Part shown: positions 52,478 through 61,939 of the stretch, piece by piece
Layout: every line of letters starts with the position of its first letter
Numbering within the stretch: position 1 is the first letter of the stretch
DNA from: Myxococcota bacterium
Lineage (GTDB): Bacteria; Myxococcota_A; Polyangia; Polyangiales; JANWZI01
Assembly: GCA_025054695.1 (NCBI GenBank)
Contig: JANWZI010000002.1
Span: 1-64,000 of the forward strand
DNA: 64,000 nucleotides
Direction: 5' to 3'
Notes under the pieces: model-generated
Database searches by the model: none
What the model was told of the DNA's origin: nothing
What the model saw: only the letters and a program-made list of their open reading frames with translations
Translations under genes and position numbers: made by a program

Positions 52478-54301
52478 TCACGGAGCGTCCGAGCGCAGCC
52501 GCCGGGCGAGTTCCTCCAGCCGCTCGTTGGCGTCCTCGTGGCGACCATCGAGGTGCGCCTCGAGCGCCGCCGTCGCCAGCGCGTCGAGGGACGCGGCGTC
52601 GGGCCGGCTCGCCCGCGCGCGATCGAGCAGCGCCCCGATGCGACGGAGCTTGCGCGAGACGAACGCGGCGTCGACGCGCAACCGTGCAACGCGCGCCTCG
52701 AGCTCCGCGAGCAGCCGCCCGGACCGTTCGACGTCGCCCTGGCCGATCGCGGCTTCGACGTCGTTCATGAGCCGGCGATCGCCGTCGTCGAGATCGAGCG
52801 GCTCGATGCGCCGCCGCCTCAGTCCTTCCCGCACCTCGTGCAGCCGTCGGCTCAGCTCGCGAACGTGCGGCTCGCGGTCCGCTCCTTCGGTTTCGGTGAC
52901 GGTGTCGGGTTCCGGAGCCGGTGCCGGCGTCTGCGTCGTCCGCCCGCTTCGCTCCTCGTCCCTCGCGCTCCCTCGCGTGCCTCGAGCGGGTTGGACGACC
53001 AGGCGAAGGCCCTTGCCCGGTCGAGCCGATGCCGCTCCCGCTTCGAGCCTCGGTCCATCGGATCGCTGCGTCGCTTCGGACGGTCTGGAGAGCTGGGTGG
53101 GCGCCGACGTCGCGTGCACCGCGGTGGGCCCCCGCCCTCTCTCCGTCGACGGCGCGGGGACGGGCGTGTTCGGTTCTTGCGTCGTCGAAGCGATCGGAGG
53201 CGACGCTTGCACCGATGGGGCCGCGTTGCCCACGGCGACGCGCCGCTGCAGCCACCATGCGACCGGCAGCAACACGCCGGCGAGCGCCACGCCCACGCTC
53301 AACCGCCACGTCCATCGCCGCCTCGCGGGACCGCTTCGGGCCTGCTCCACGTGCATCGGTGCCTTCCCGCTGCCCTCCGCGGGCAAGGGAAACGCCGCCG
53401 CGGCGAGTCGCGCGAGCGTTTCGCGTGCCGGTCCCAGTCGCTCCTGGAGCCGGTCGAGCGCCTCGCGCATCGCGCGCGCGGTCGGCCATCGCTCCTCGGG
53501 AAAGCGCCGCAGCGCGCGCTCGAGCACCGGATCGAGCACGGCCGCCTCGGGGACGAGCGCGCCCGCCGGACGCCACGGCGGATCCTCGGCCAGACGCAGC
53601 AGGGCCGGCTCGTCGTCGGCCTGCAGCCAGCGCGCGCCGGTCGCCAGCTCCCAGAGCACCGCGCCGAGCGCGTACAGATCGGTGCGCGCATCGAGCGCCG
53701 AGCCGGTGGCCTGTTCCGGAGAAATGTAAGCAAGCTTACCTTTCACGACGCCCGTTCGCGTGCGTCCCGGCCTGCGCGCCGATCGCGCGATGCCGAAGTC
53801 GCCGAGCACGATGCGCCCTTCCCGCGAGACGAGCACGTTGTCGGGCGAGACGTCGCGATGCACGACCTCGAGCCGCGTCCCGTCCGCGGCGCGTGCTTCG
53901 TGGACGTGCTCGAGCGCGCCGAGCAGCGCGCGGCCGATCTCGACCACCACGGGCACCGGCAGCCTTCCGCCTGCGTGGGCGCAGAGCGCGGCCAGCGTGC
54001 CCCCCTGCACCCGTTCGAGCGCCATCCAGGGCTGGCCCTGCTCCTCGCCGTGCTCGAGCACGCGCACGAGTCCCTCGCCCCGCAGCACGCTCCCGAGCTC
54101 GGCCTCGTGGCGCCAGGCGATCGCGACCTCGGGATCAGCACGCAGATGCGGCAGCAGCACCTTGACGACCGCCGGCGCGAGCCGGCCCTCCTCGTCGTCG
54201 GCCTCGAACACCTCGGCCATCCCGCCGACCGCGATGCGCCGTCCCAGTCGCCAGCGGCCGACCCGCGCCCCCTCGGCGAGCTCACGCCGGACCGAGTCCA
54301 T
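52478..54301 (-). CDS. Serine/threonine protein kinase
   Basis: [63 protein letters not shown] and coiled-coil C-terminus. Confidence 0.93.
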   Translation of the reverse strand: MDSVRRELAEGARVGRWRLGRRIAVGGMAEVFEADDEEGRLAPAVVKVLLPHLRADPEVAIAWRHEAELGSVLRGEGLVRVLEHGEEQGQPWMALERVQGGTLAALCAHAGGRLPVPVVVEIGRALLGALEHVHEARAADGTRLEVVHRDVSPDNVLVSREGRIVLGDFGIARSARRPGRTRTGVVKGKLAYISPEQATGSALDARTDLYALGAVLWELATGARWLQADDEPALLRLAEDPPWRPAGALVPEAAVLDPVLERALRRFPEERWPTARAMREALDRLQERLGPARETLARLAAAAFPLPAEGSGKAPMHVEQARSGPARRRWTWRLSVGVALAGVLLPVAWWLQRRVAVGNAAPSVQASPPIASTTQEPNTPVPAPSTERGRGPTAVHATSAPTQLSRPSEATQRSDGPRLEAGAASARPGKGLRLVVQPARGTRGSARDEERSGRTTQTPAPAPEPDTVTETEGADREPHVRELSRRLHEVREGLRRRRIEPLDLDDGDRRLMNDVEAAIGQGDVERSGRLLAELEARVARLRVDAAFVSRKLRRIGALLDRARASRPDAASLDALATAALEAHLDGRHEDANERLEELARRLRSDAP

Positions 54302-55634
54302 GCTTGTGCATCAGCCGGTAGCACGTCTGCCGGGACAGGCCCGCGACGCGTGCCGCTTCCGTGATGTTGCCGCCGTGGGCGTGGAGCAGCCGCTCCAGAT
54401 AGGCGCGCTCGAAGCGTTCGATCCAGCGCTCCTTGGCCTCGTGATACGGCAGCGAGACGTCCGGCATGGCCCCGGCGTCCGCAACGCCCGAGCGCGGCTG
54501 CCGATCACCCGCACGCAGTTCGGCTGTCGCTACCTCGGGCAGCACGAGCCAGCGCTCGACGAAGTTGCGCAGCTCACGGACGTTGCCCGGCCAATCGTGC
54601 GCCTCGAGCACGCGCAGCACATCGGGGGGCAGTTCCGGGGCCCGCTCCCCGGCGGCCCGCACCGCGAAGTGGCGTGCGAGGCGCGCGATCTCCTCGCGGC
54701 GCTCGCGCAGCGGCGGCAGACGCACCGTGACCACCGCGAGCCGGAAGTAGAGGTCCTGTCGGAACCGCCCCGCGCGCACTTCCTCTTCGAGGTTGCGGTT
54801 CGTGGACGCGACGACGCGCACGTCGACGGGCCGCTCGGCCACCTCCCCGAGCCGCACAACACAACGCTGCTCCAGGACGCGCAACAGCTTCGGCTGCAAT
54901 TCGATGGGCAACTCGCCGATCTCGTCGAGCACGAGCGTGCCGCCGTGCGCCGCCTCGAAGCATCCGGCGCGCGCCTCGGTGGCTCCCGTGAACGCGCCCC
55001 GCGCGTGCCCGAAGAGCTGACTTTCGACGAGCGTCGGGCTCGCGGCCCCCGCGTCGAAGACGACGAACGGCCCCTCGCGGCGCGCCGAACGCTCGTGCAA
55101 CGCGCGCGCGGCCAGTTCCTTGCCCGTGCCCGACTCGCCGAGCAGCAGCACCGTCGCATCCGAGCGCGCGGCCGCCTCGAGCATCGCGAACACGGCGCGC
55201 ATTGCGGGAGAGTGCCCGAGCAGCCCCCCGAAGTTGGTGGCCCGCGACAGCGCGAGCGTGCGCTCTTCGCCGGTCTGCTCGACGCGCAGCACGCTCTGCC
55301 CGACGCGAATCGAAGCGGGCTGACGCAGATGCACCACGCCGACGCGCAGCTCCTCGACGTACGTGCCGTTCGTGCTGCCCAGGTCGCGCACGCACAATCC
55401 CTGCTCGTCGACCACGAGCTGCACGTGTCGCGACGAGACCGCCGGGTCGGACAGGACGAGGTCGCAGCAAGCGTCCGCGCCCACCGTGAGCGGTACCGGC
55501 CCCACCTCCACCGCGCGGCCTGCATCGGGACCTTCGACGACCGTCAGCCGGGCCGGTCGCACGAGCCAGGACGACTGGCCTCGGACGTCGGTGAGGATGC
55601 GCGTCCCCGGCCCCGCGGTGCGCGGACCGCTCAT
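54282..55634 (-). CDS. FHA-domain sigma54-dependent transcriptional activator
   Basis: [51 protein letters not shown]+: [37 protein letters not shown]; Fis-type HTH. Confidence 0.95.
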   Translation of the reverse strand: MSGPRTAGPGTRILTDVRGQSSWLVRPARLTVVEGPDAGRAVEVGPVPLTVGADACCDLVLSDPAVSSRHVQLVVDEQGLCVRDLGSTNGTYVEELRVGVVHLRQPASIRVGQSVLRVEQTGEERTLALSRATNFGGLLGHSPAMRAVFAMLEAAARSDATVLLLGESGTGKELAARALHERSARREGPFVVFDAGAASPTLVESQLFGHARGAFTGATEARAGCFEAAHGGTLVLDEIGELPIELQPKLLRVLEQRCVVRLGEVAERPVDVRVVASTNRNLEEEVRAGRFRQDLYFRLAVVTVRLPPLRERREEIARLARHFAVRAAGERAPELPPDVLRVLEAHDWPGNVRELRNFVERWLVLPEVATAELRAGDRQPRSGVADAGAMPDVSLPYHEAKERWIERFERAYLERLLHAHGGNITEAARVAGLSRQTCYRLMHKHGLGPA

Positions 55635-55709
55635 GCGTACATCCTACCGCGCCGAGCCCGACGCGCATGAACGCCGCGTTCGCCGCGGGCAACGCACGAT
55701 ACGAAGCGC

Positions 55710-56231
55710 ATGCGCGCGCTCGCACGCCTCGTCGCAGTCGTCGTGGGTTGCACGGTCGCTTCGGCCATGCGCGTGCAGGCGCAACCCCCCACGCCCCCTC
55801 CGACGGTGGCGGACGACGCCCGGCAAGTTGCGTACTGGACGCGCCGTGCGGAAAGCGCCGCGCGCGCCGCGATGAGCCGTCTCGACGAGGCTCGGACCGC
55901 TCGCCGTCCGAGCGCCTCGCGATGCCTCGACGAGGCGATCAGCCGCCTGCACGCCCTGCTCCGCCGGCTCGAGGCACTGCGTGAGCGGCACGCGCAGGCC
56001 GTCGCCCAGGGCGACGAGGCGCAACGGCGTCGGCTCTTCGAGGCAATGCGGTTGGCGAGCCTCGATCTCGGACGCCTCGAGTGGCACGCGCACCGCTGCA
56101 CGGACAGCGTGCCCCGAGGCGCCGGCCCGACGCGGGTCGAGGTCGTGGTCGATGGGTACGCGCCCAACGCGGCAGCCGGCGAGGACACCGACCGATTCGG
56201 GGCGAGCGAATCTCCCGACGACCGCTTCTGA
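55710..56231 (+). CDS. Hypothetical secreted protein
   Basis: Signal-peptide-like N-terminus MRALARLVAVVVGCTVASAMRVQAQ; helical body. Confidence 0.6.
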   Translation: MRALARLVAVVVGCTVASAMRVQAQPPTPPPTVADDARQVAYWTRRAESAARAAMSRLDEARTARRPSASRCLDEAISRLHALLRRLEALRERHAQAVAQGDEAQRRRLFEAMRLASLDLGRLEWHAHRCTDSVPRGAGPTRVEVVVDGYAPNAAAGEDTDRFGASESPDDRF

Positions 56232-56390
56232 TCCGCGCCCGGTCGGTCGATCGACCGGCGTGATGGGCTCGCGCGACCGACCTCGAGCCGCCACGCGGTT
56301 TCGTCTCCGTTGCCGCCGCAACACCGTCGACGCAAGGGGCGAGAGCGAGGCTGCGCGGATCGCGAGGGGATCGAGGACGAAAAATGGACC

Positions 56391-58121
56391 GTGCACGCTG
56401 CGTGTGCGAGGCATCTCGGCGTGCTCCGACGCGCCGGTCGGGTTCTGGTCGCGTGCTGGCTCGCGGCGCCGGGGTGCGCGCCTGCGCCGACGGAGCGTTC
56501 GACCGGGGAGCTGGCGTTTCGGGGCCCGAACGCGGGCAGGGCCGCCGCGCCCGCGCGCGACCGAAGGGCGCCGACCGCGAATCGACCGGAACCTCCGCCG
56601 GGCGCGGCGCTGCCCACGAGCTCGGCCAGTACGGGGATCCCGAGCGCGGGCGAGGTCCCGGTGGCGGTCGACGGCGCGCGTGCATCCCAGCCAGCTGCCG
56701 TCCCCCCGCCCCCCTCGGAGACGGAACGGCGCGACGACGGCTTCGAGGCGGCGTTCCCGCTGCATGGCGTCGTGACGCATTTTCTCGCGCAGGTCTTCGG
56801 CGAGCCGGCCGCAGGCGCCCGCGTCGTCGGTTACATGCGGCGGGGCACGCAGTATCGCGCCAGTTTGCCGCGCGGTCGCAACGGATGCCCCGGAGGCTGG
56901 CACGAGGTGCCCGGGGGCGGCTTCGTCTGTCATGGATCGGGCCACCTCGTCGGCCCCGTTCCGCAGACGTTCGAGCCGTCTCCGGTTCCGCCCGCGCTCG
57001 ACGATGCGCTTCCCTACGCGTACGCGTACACGGCGCGTGACGGCGTGCCGCAATACTGGCAACTTCCCACGTCCGCGGACGAACACCAGGTGGCGGCGGT
57101 GCTCGCGAGCTGGCCGCAGGTCCCTTCGAGCTCGGGCGTCCCGCCCGACGCGGGCGCCCCCGCAGCCCCGACGAGCGAGAACGAGAGCACTTCACGCGCC
57201 GACGCCGTCGAGGCCCCGCTGCCCCCCGGCAGTCGTCCGGAACCCTCCCAGCCACACGTGCCTGCCGCGACGGACGCCGGCGTGCCTGCGCTTCCAGCCA
57301 TCCTGCGCACGCGGATGCTCCGGGGCTTCTACGTCAGCGTCGACGGCCTCGAGGAAACCGTCGAGGGCCGCCGCTTCGTGCGCACCGTGCGCGGGGCCTA
57401 CGTGCGCGAATCGGACCTGCTGCCGAACCGACCCCCCTCGAGTCGGGGCGTACGACTCGGCGGCAGCTGGCAACTGCCGATCGCGATCGTCTATCGCACC
57501 GGCGCGCGCCGCTACGCGCGCGATCCGGCCCACGGTCGCCTCATCGACCAGGGAACCATCGAGCGACACACCGCGCTGCGCGTCGCGGACGAGCGCCTCG
57601 TCGTCGGCGATCGCGTCTACGTCGCCTCGCCCGAGGGGATCCTGGTGCGCGATGGGGTCGTGCGCCTGATCCGACGCATCGGGCGACCGCCCGGTGTGCC
57701 TGCGACCGCTCGCTGGATCCACGTGGACCTCTCGGACCAGAGTCTCGTCGCCTACGAAGGCGACGAGCCCGTCTTCGCCACGCTCGTCTCCAGCGGCAAG
57801 GAGGGCTACGCGACCCCCGTCGGGCTGTTTCGAATCCAGTCGAAACACGTCTCGACGACGATGGACGACGAGGCCGCCCCCGACGGCGCCTATTCCATCG
57901 AGGACGTGCCCTGGACGATGTACTTCCACGGCAACTACGCGCTGCACGGCGCGTTCTGGCACTACACGTTCGGCCGCACCCGTAGCCACGGCTGCGTCAA
58001 CCTCTCGCCTGCCGACGCCCGCTGGCTGTTCGCCTGGTCCGAGCCCGCCCTGCCGCCTGGCTGGCACGGCGTGTTCGCCGACCGTCGACGCCCGGGCAGC
58101 TTCGTCTACGTGACCGAGTAG
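56391..58121 (+). CDS. L,D-transpeptidase (YkuD) lipoprotein
   Basis: VLVACWLAAPGCAPAP lipobox; C-terminal DEAAPDGAYSIEDVPWTMYFHGNYALHGAFWHYTFGRTRSHGCVNLSPADARWLF (SHGCVNL catalytic motif). Confidence 0.9.
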   Translation: MHAACARHLGVLRRAGRVLVACWLAAPGCAPAPTERSTGELAFRGPNAGRAAAPARDRRAPTANRPEPPPGAALPTSSASTGIPSAGEVPVAVDGARASQPAAVPPPPSETERRDDGFEAAFPLHGVVTHFLAQVFGEPAAGARVVGYMRRGTQYRASLPRGRNGCPGGWHEVPGGGFVCHGSGHLVGPVPQTFEPSPVPPALDDALPYAYAYTARDGVPQYWQLPTSADEHQVAAVLASWPQVPSSSGVPPDAGAPAAPTSENESTSRADAVEAPLPPGSRPEPSQPHVPAATDAGVPALPAILRTRMLRGFYVSVDGLEETVEGRRFVRTVRGAYVRESDLLPNRPPSSRGVRLGGSWQLPIAIVYRTGARRYARDPAHGRLIDQGTIERHTALRVADERLVVGDRVYVASPEGILVRDGVVRLIRRIGRPPGVPATARWIHVDLSDQSLVAYEGDEPVFATLVSSGKEGYATPVGLFRIQSKHVSTTMDDEAAPDGAYSIEDVPWTMYFHGNYALHGAFWHYTFGRTRSHGCVNLSPADARWLFAWSEPALPPGWHGVFADRRRPGSFVYVTE

Positions 58122-58183
58122 GGTGTCGCGCGCACGGGCGAGGTGTGCGCCGCGTCCTATTCCGAGCGGACGCCGGGACCGTG

Positions 58184-58236
58184 ACCGAGCCCGAGTTCGA
58201 GCTCCAGTCCGAGCGCGAGTCCCAGTTCGAGCCCGA
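58184..58236 (+). repeat. Degraded hexamer array, GAGNCC orientation on + (A12)
   Basis: accgagcccgagttcgagctccagtccgagcgcgagtcccagttcgagcccgaattc. Confidence 0.7.
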
Positions 58237-58244
58237 ATTCATCG

Positions 58245-60536
58245 ATGTCGGGCGATGTTCTGCGTTCCACGGAGCTACGGCAGCCACGTCGCCTTGACGC
58301 ATCGCGTCGGGCCGCCTACGAGCGGCGAAAAGTGGCCGTCGCGCGGCCCAGGCTCGCCACGCGCCCCTGCCCCGCGTGCGGCAGTGCCGTCGATCCCCTG
58401 CGGGCGCCCGTCGCGATCGCCCTTGCCGACGGCATCCGTCTGCTCTGCAGCGAGCGCTGTCGGCGCGACTTCATTCTCGGCGTCCGCGCTCACCGCGTGG
58501 AGCAGGCGGCGCCGATGCCCGCGACGACGTCCCCGGCGCCCGCGAGCCTGCTCGGGCCGCGTGCGCTGCTGCGACGACTGACGCCGCGCGCCTCGGCGGC
58601 GGTTCGCCAGCCCCAGGGGCTCGTCCGTGGACGTCCGTCCGAGCTCACTCCTTCGACGTTTCCCACGCCCCCGCTTGCGCTCGCTCTTTCCGGCCTCTTC
58701 GTGGGCTCGTTGCCTGGTCCCGGCGTGCTGGCCTGGCTCGCGTGGATCTGCGCGGTGACGACGGTGTTGCCCTCGTTGTTCGCCGCGGCGCGCTCGTCGC
58801 GTCGAGACGGTCGCAGCTCGCGTCTGGCCGCGCCGATCGGTGCCGCGCTCGTCTGTCTGGGGGCGATACCGGTCGACCCGAGCGCTCCGCGGGGGCTCGC
58901 GGCCCTCGCCGCGCTCGCCGCTGCGTCGGTTCCTCTGCGAGCGTGGCTGGAGACGCGCAGTCAGCTGCCGCTTCGCCTGGCACTCGGCCGGTTCGAGCAA
59001 GGGCTGCCCACGGTCGCACGTCGCGCAGCCGATGGAAACGAGGCCGTGCCGACGACCGAGGTCGGCCGGTTGCGCACAGGTGACGAGATCGTCGTGCGTG
59101 AAGGCGAGACGGTGCCCGCCGACGGGATTGTGCTGGACGGTGAGGCACGCGTCGTGCCGTGGCCGGACGCGAGTGGCTCGCTGAACCGACGCCCGGGCGA
59201 TCCGATGGTCGCGGGCGCTCGGCTCGTCGATGGATGGGTGCGACTGCTGGTCTCGCGCACGGCGGAGTCTCGCGCGCTCGCGCTGCGAACGCGCCTCGAG
59301 GCCGAGATGCGACGGGGAGAGCCTGGTGGCATGGGGCGCCTGTTGACGCGCGTGTCGGTCCTCTTCGGGGCGGTGGGGACGACCGTCTGCGCCATCGCCG
59401 CGTCCTGGCACGTCGGCCTGGACGGTGGCCTGCTGACCGCCGGAGCGCTCACGCTCTCGCTTCCCTGGCGCGCGCTACGTGCGGCGAGCGACGGTCCGCG
59501 CACCGCGGCCTTCGCCGGGGGCGCGCGTCGCGGGATCTTGTTCGGCACCGCGCAGGTTCTGGACCTCGCCGGCCGCACGGCAACCGTGGTCCTCTCGGCG
59601 CGTGGCGCCATCACCGACGGCGAACCGCACGTCGTGGACGTCGTTCCGGTGGGCGACGAAGACGCGGCTCGAATCGTGGCGATTGCGGCGGGGGCCGAGG
59701 CGGCTGCGGAAGCCCACCCCATCGGTCGAGCCATTCGCCGATACGCGAGCCGTCTGCGATGCACGCCCGTGGAAATGCGGCGATCGGTCGCGCTCCCCGG
59801 TCGCGGGGTGGTGGCGTGGACCGCCTCGGGAGAGCCCGTCCTCGTCGGCAATCGGCGCCTGCTCCTCGACGAGGGCGTCGCGGTCGCGCGTGCCGAAGAC
59901 GCGGCCACGCAGGCGGAACGACGGGGCCACCCCTACGTGTTCGTCGCGGTCGGCGGGCGCGTGCGGGCCGTCATCGTGCTCGAAGAGTCCACGCGCCCGG
60001 GGGGGCGTGCCGCGGTGCAACGTCTCAACGACATGCGCCTCGAGGTCGTGATGCTGTCAGGGGATCATCGAGCGACGGCCGAGTCGCTGGCACGCGCGCT
60101 CGACGTTTCTCATGTGCGCGCGGAGGTCGTGCCCGAGGAGCGTGCTGCCGAGATTCGGCGACTGCGGGAGGCCGGTGCCGTCGTGGCATGCATCGGTCGC
60201 CCCGGCTCGGACGACGCGATGCTCGACGCGGCCGACGTTCCGGTCGCGCTGGGCATGGCCGGGGCACAGGGAACCGAGCGTGCGATTGCGCTCGTCTCCG
60301 ACGACCTGCGGGATGCGGTCGCGGCCCTTTGGATCGCACGCGCGACGCGCCTCGAGGTGCTACGCGGGATCGGCGTGTCGTGCGGCGCGACCGCGCTCGC
60401 CTTCGCGCTCCTCGCCGCGGGGGCGTGGTCGGTGCCCCTGGCCGCCGTCGCCGGCCTGGCCGCCGACGGGTACGTTCTGCCGACCGGGGCGCGCTTGCTG
60501 GAGCGAATCGAGCGGCGCTGGCCGGCCAGGAGCTGA
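58245..60536 (+). CDS. Degenerate P1B-type ATPase homologue with N-terminal Cys-rich (TRASH/YHS-like) module
   Basis: Fold-level match (TGDEIVVREGETVPADGIVLDGEA; AEAHPIGRAI; VMLSGDHRATAESLARAL) but DKTGT replaced by SARGA; N-terminal CPACGSAVDPLR...LLCSERCRRDF. Confidence 0.88.
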   Translation: MSGDVLRSTELRQPRRLDASRRAAYERRKVAVARPRLATRPCPACGSAVDPLRAPVAIALADGIRLLCSERCRRDFILGVRAHRVEQAAPMPATTSPAPASLLGPRALLRRLTPRASAAVRQPQGLVRGRPSELTPSTFPTPPLALALSGLFVGSLPGPGVLAWLAWICAVTTVLPSLFAAARSSRRDGRSSRLAAPIGAALVCLGAIPVDPSAPRGLAALAALAAASVPLRAWLETRSQLPLRLALGRFEQGLPTVARRAADGNEAVPTTEVGRLRTGDEIVVREGETVPADGIVLDGEARVVPWPDASGSLNRRPGDPMVAGARLVDGWVRLLVSRTAESRALALRTRLEAEMRRGEPGGMGRLLTRVSVLFGAVGTTVCAIAASWHVGLDGGLLTAGALTLSLPWRALRAASDGPRTAAFAGGARRGILFGTAQVLDLAGRTATVVLSARGAITDGEPHVVDVVPVGDEDAARIVAIAAGAEAAAEAHPIGRAIRRYASRLRCTPVEMRRSVALPGRGVVAWTASGEPVLVGNRRLLLDEGVAVARAEDAATQAERRGHPYVFVAVGGRVRAVIVLEESTRPGGRAAVQRLNDMRLEVVMLSGDHRATAESLARALDVSHVRAEVVPEERAAEIRRLREAGAVVACIGRPGSDDAMLDAADVPVALGMAGAQGTERAIALVSDDLRDAVAALWIARATRLEVLRGIGVSCGATALAFALLAAGAWSVPLAAVAGLAADGYVLPTGARLLERIERRWPARS

Positions 60537-60541
60537 ACGCG

Positions 60542-61939
60542 ATGGGCGCACAACCGACGTGGGGAGGACGTTTCGCCGAGGAGCCGGACGCCCGGGCCGC
60601 GCGTTTCACCGCGAGCGTCGACGTCGACCGACGTCTCGGCCCGCAGGACGTCGCCGGCTCGATCGCGCACGTGCGCATGCTGGCGGCGCGCGGCATCCTG
60701 CCATCCGACGAGGCTTCCGTCCTGGTGGCGGCGCTCGAGCGAATTGCGCGAGAGATCGAGGAAGGCCGCTTTGCGTGGGATCCGTCGCGCGAGGACGTGC
60801 ACATGAACGTCGAGGCGCGTCTGGCGCAGCTCGTCGGTTCCGACCTCGCGGGCAAGCTGCACACCGCGCGCAGCCGCAACGATCAGGTGGCCACCGATCT
60901 GCGCCTGTGGACCCGCGAGGCGTGCGCGGGCACCGCGCGCCGCATCGACGCGCTGCTGTCCGTGCTGCACGCGCGGGCGACGGAAACGGTCGACATACTG
61001 CTGCCCGGGTACACGCATCTGCAGCGGGCGCAGCCCGTCCGCCTCGCCCACCATCTGCTGGCGTGGGCCGAGATGCTCGAGCGCGATCGGGGGCGCCTGC
61101 GCGACGCCGCACGGCGCATGAACGAGTGCCCGCTCGGCTCCGGCGCGCTCGCCGGTACCGGCTTTCCGCTCGACCGCGACGCGACGGCGCAAGCGCTCGG
61201 CTTCGACCGACCCACGGCCAACAGCCTGGACGCGGTGGCCGACCGCGATTTTGCCGTCGAGGCGGTCGCCGCGCTCGCCTGCCTCGCGGTGCACCTGTCA
61301 CGCGTCGCCGAGGAGCTCGTGCTGTGGAGCAGCCGCGAGTTCGGCTTCCTCCGCCTCGCGGACGCGTGGTGCACCGGCTCGTCGATGATGCCGCAGAAGC
61401 GCAACCCCGACGTGGCCGAGCTGGTGCGCGGCAAGTGCGGTCGCGTCGTGGGCGACCTCGTCGCGCTGCTCGTCCTGCTCAAGGGTCTGCCGCTCGCTTA
61501 CAACCGCGACCTGCAGGAGGACAAGCCGCCGCTGTTCGACGCCTTCGACACCGTCGATGCGTGCCTCGAGGTCCTCGCCGGCGCGATGGAGACCGCCCAC
61601 TTCGACGCCGAACGCATGCATGCCGCTCTGGCCGAGGGCCACCTCGAGGCGACCGATCTGGCCGACTGGCTCGCAGGTCGCGGCGTTCCCTTCCGACAGG
61701 CGCACCACGTGGTCGGACGCCTGGTCGCGCGCGCCGAGGCCGAGGGCCGCCGCCTGGCCGAGCTGCCACTCGAGACCCTGCGTGCCGAGCACCCTGCGTT
61801 CGACGCGACCGTGTACGACGCGCTTCGCCCCGAGGCGCTCGTCGAGCGTCGCGATGGCTTCGGTGGACCGTCGCGGCGCCGCGTGCTCGAGGCCCTGGAC
61901 GCCCTGGGCCGTCGCCTGGCGAGCCGCGATTGGCCATGA
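60542..61939 (+). CDS. argH: Argininosuccinate lyase
   Basis: WGGRFAEEPDARAARFTASVDVDRRL...HTARSRNDQVATDLRLW...GSSMMPQKRNPDVAELVRGK. Confidence 0.98.
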   Translation: MGAQPTWGGRFAEEPDARAARFTASVDVDRRLGPQDVAGSIAHVRMLAARGILPSDEASVLVAALERIAREIEEGRFAWDPSREDVHMNVEARLAQLVGSDLAGKLHTARSRNDQVATDLRLWTREACAGTARRIDALLSVLHARATETVDILLPGYTHLQRAQPVRLAHHLLAWAEMLERDRGRLRDAARRMNECPLGSGALAGTGFPLDRDATAQALGFDRPTANSLDAVADRDFAVEAVAALACLAVHLSRVAEELVLWSSREFGFLRLADAWCTGSSMMPQKRNPDVAELVRGKCGRVVGDLVALLVLLKGLPLAYNRDLQEDKPPLFDAFDTVDACLEVLAGAMETAHFDAERMHAALAEGHLEATDLADWLAGRGVPFRQAHHVVGRLVARAEAEGRRLAELPLETLRAEHPAFDATVYDALRPEALVERRDGFGGPSRRRVLEALDALGRRLASRDWP

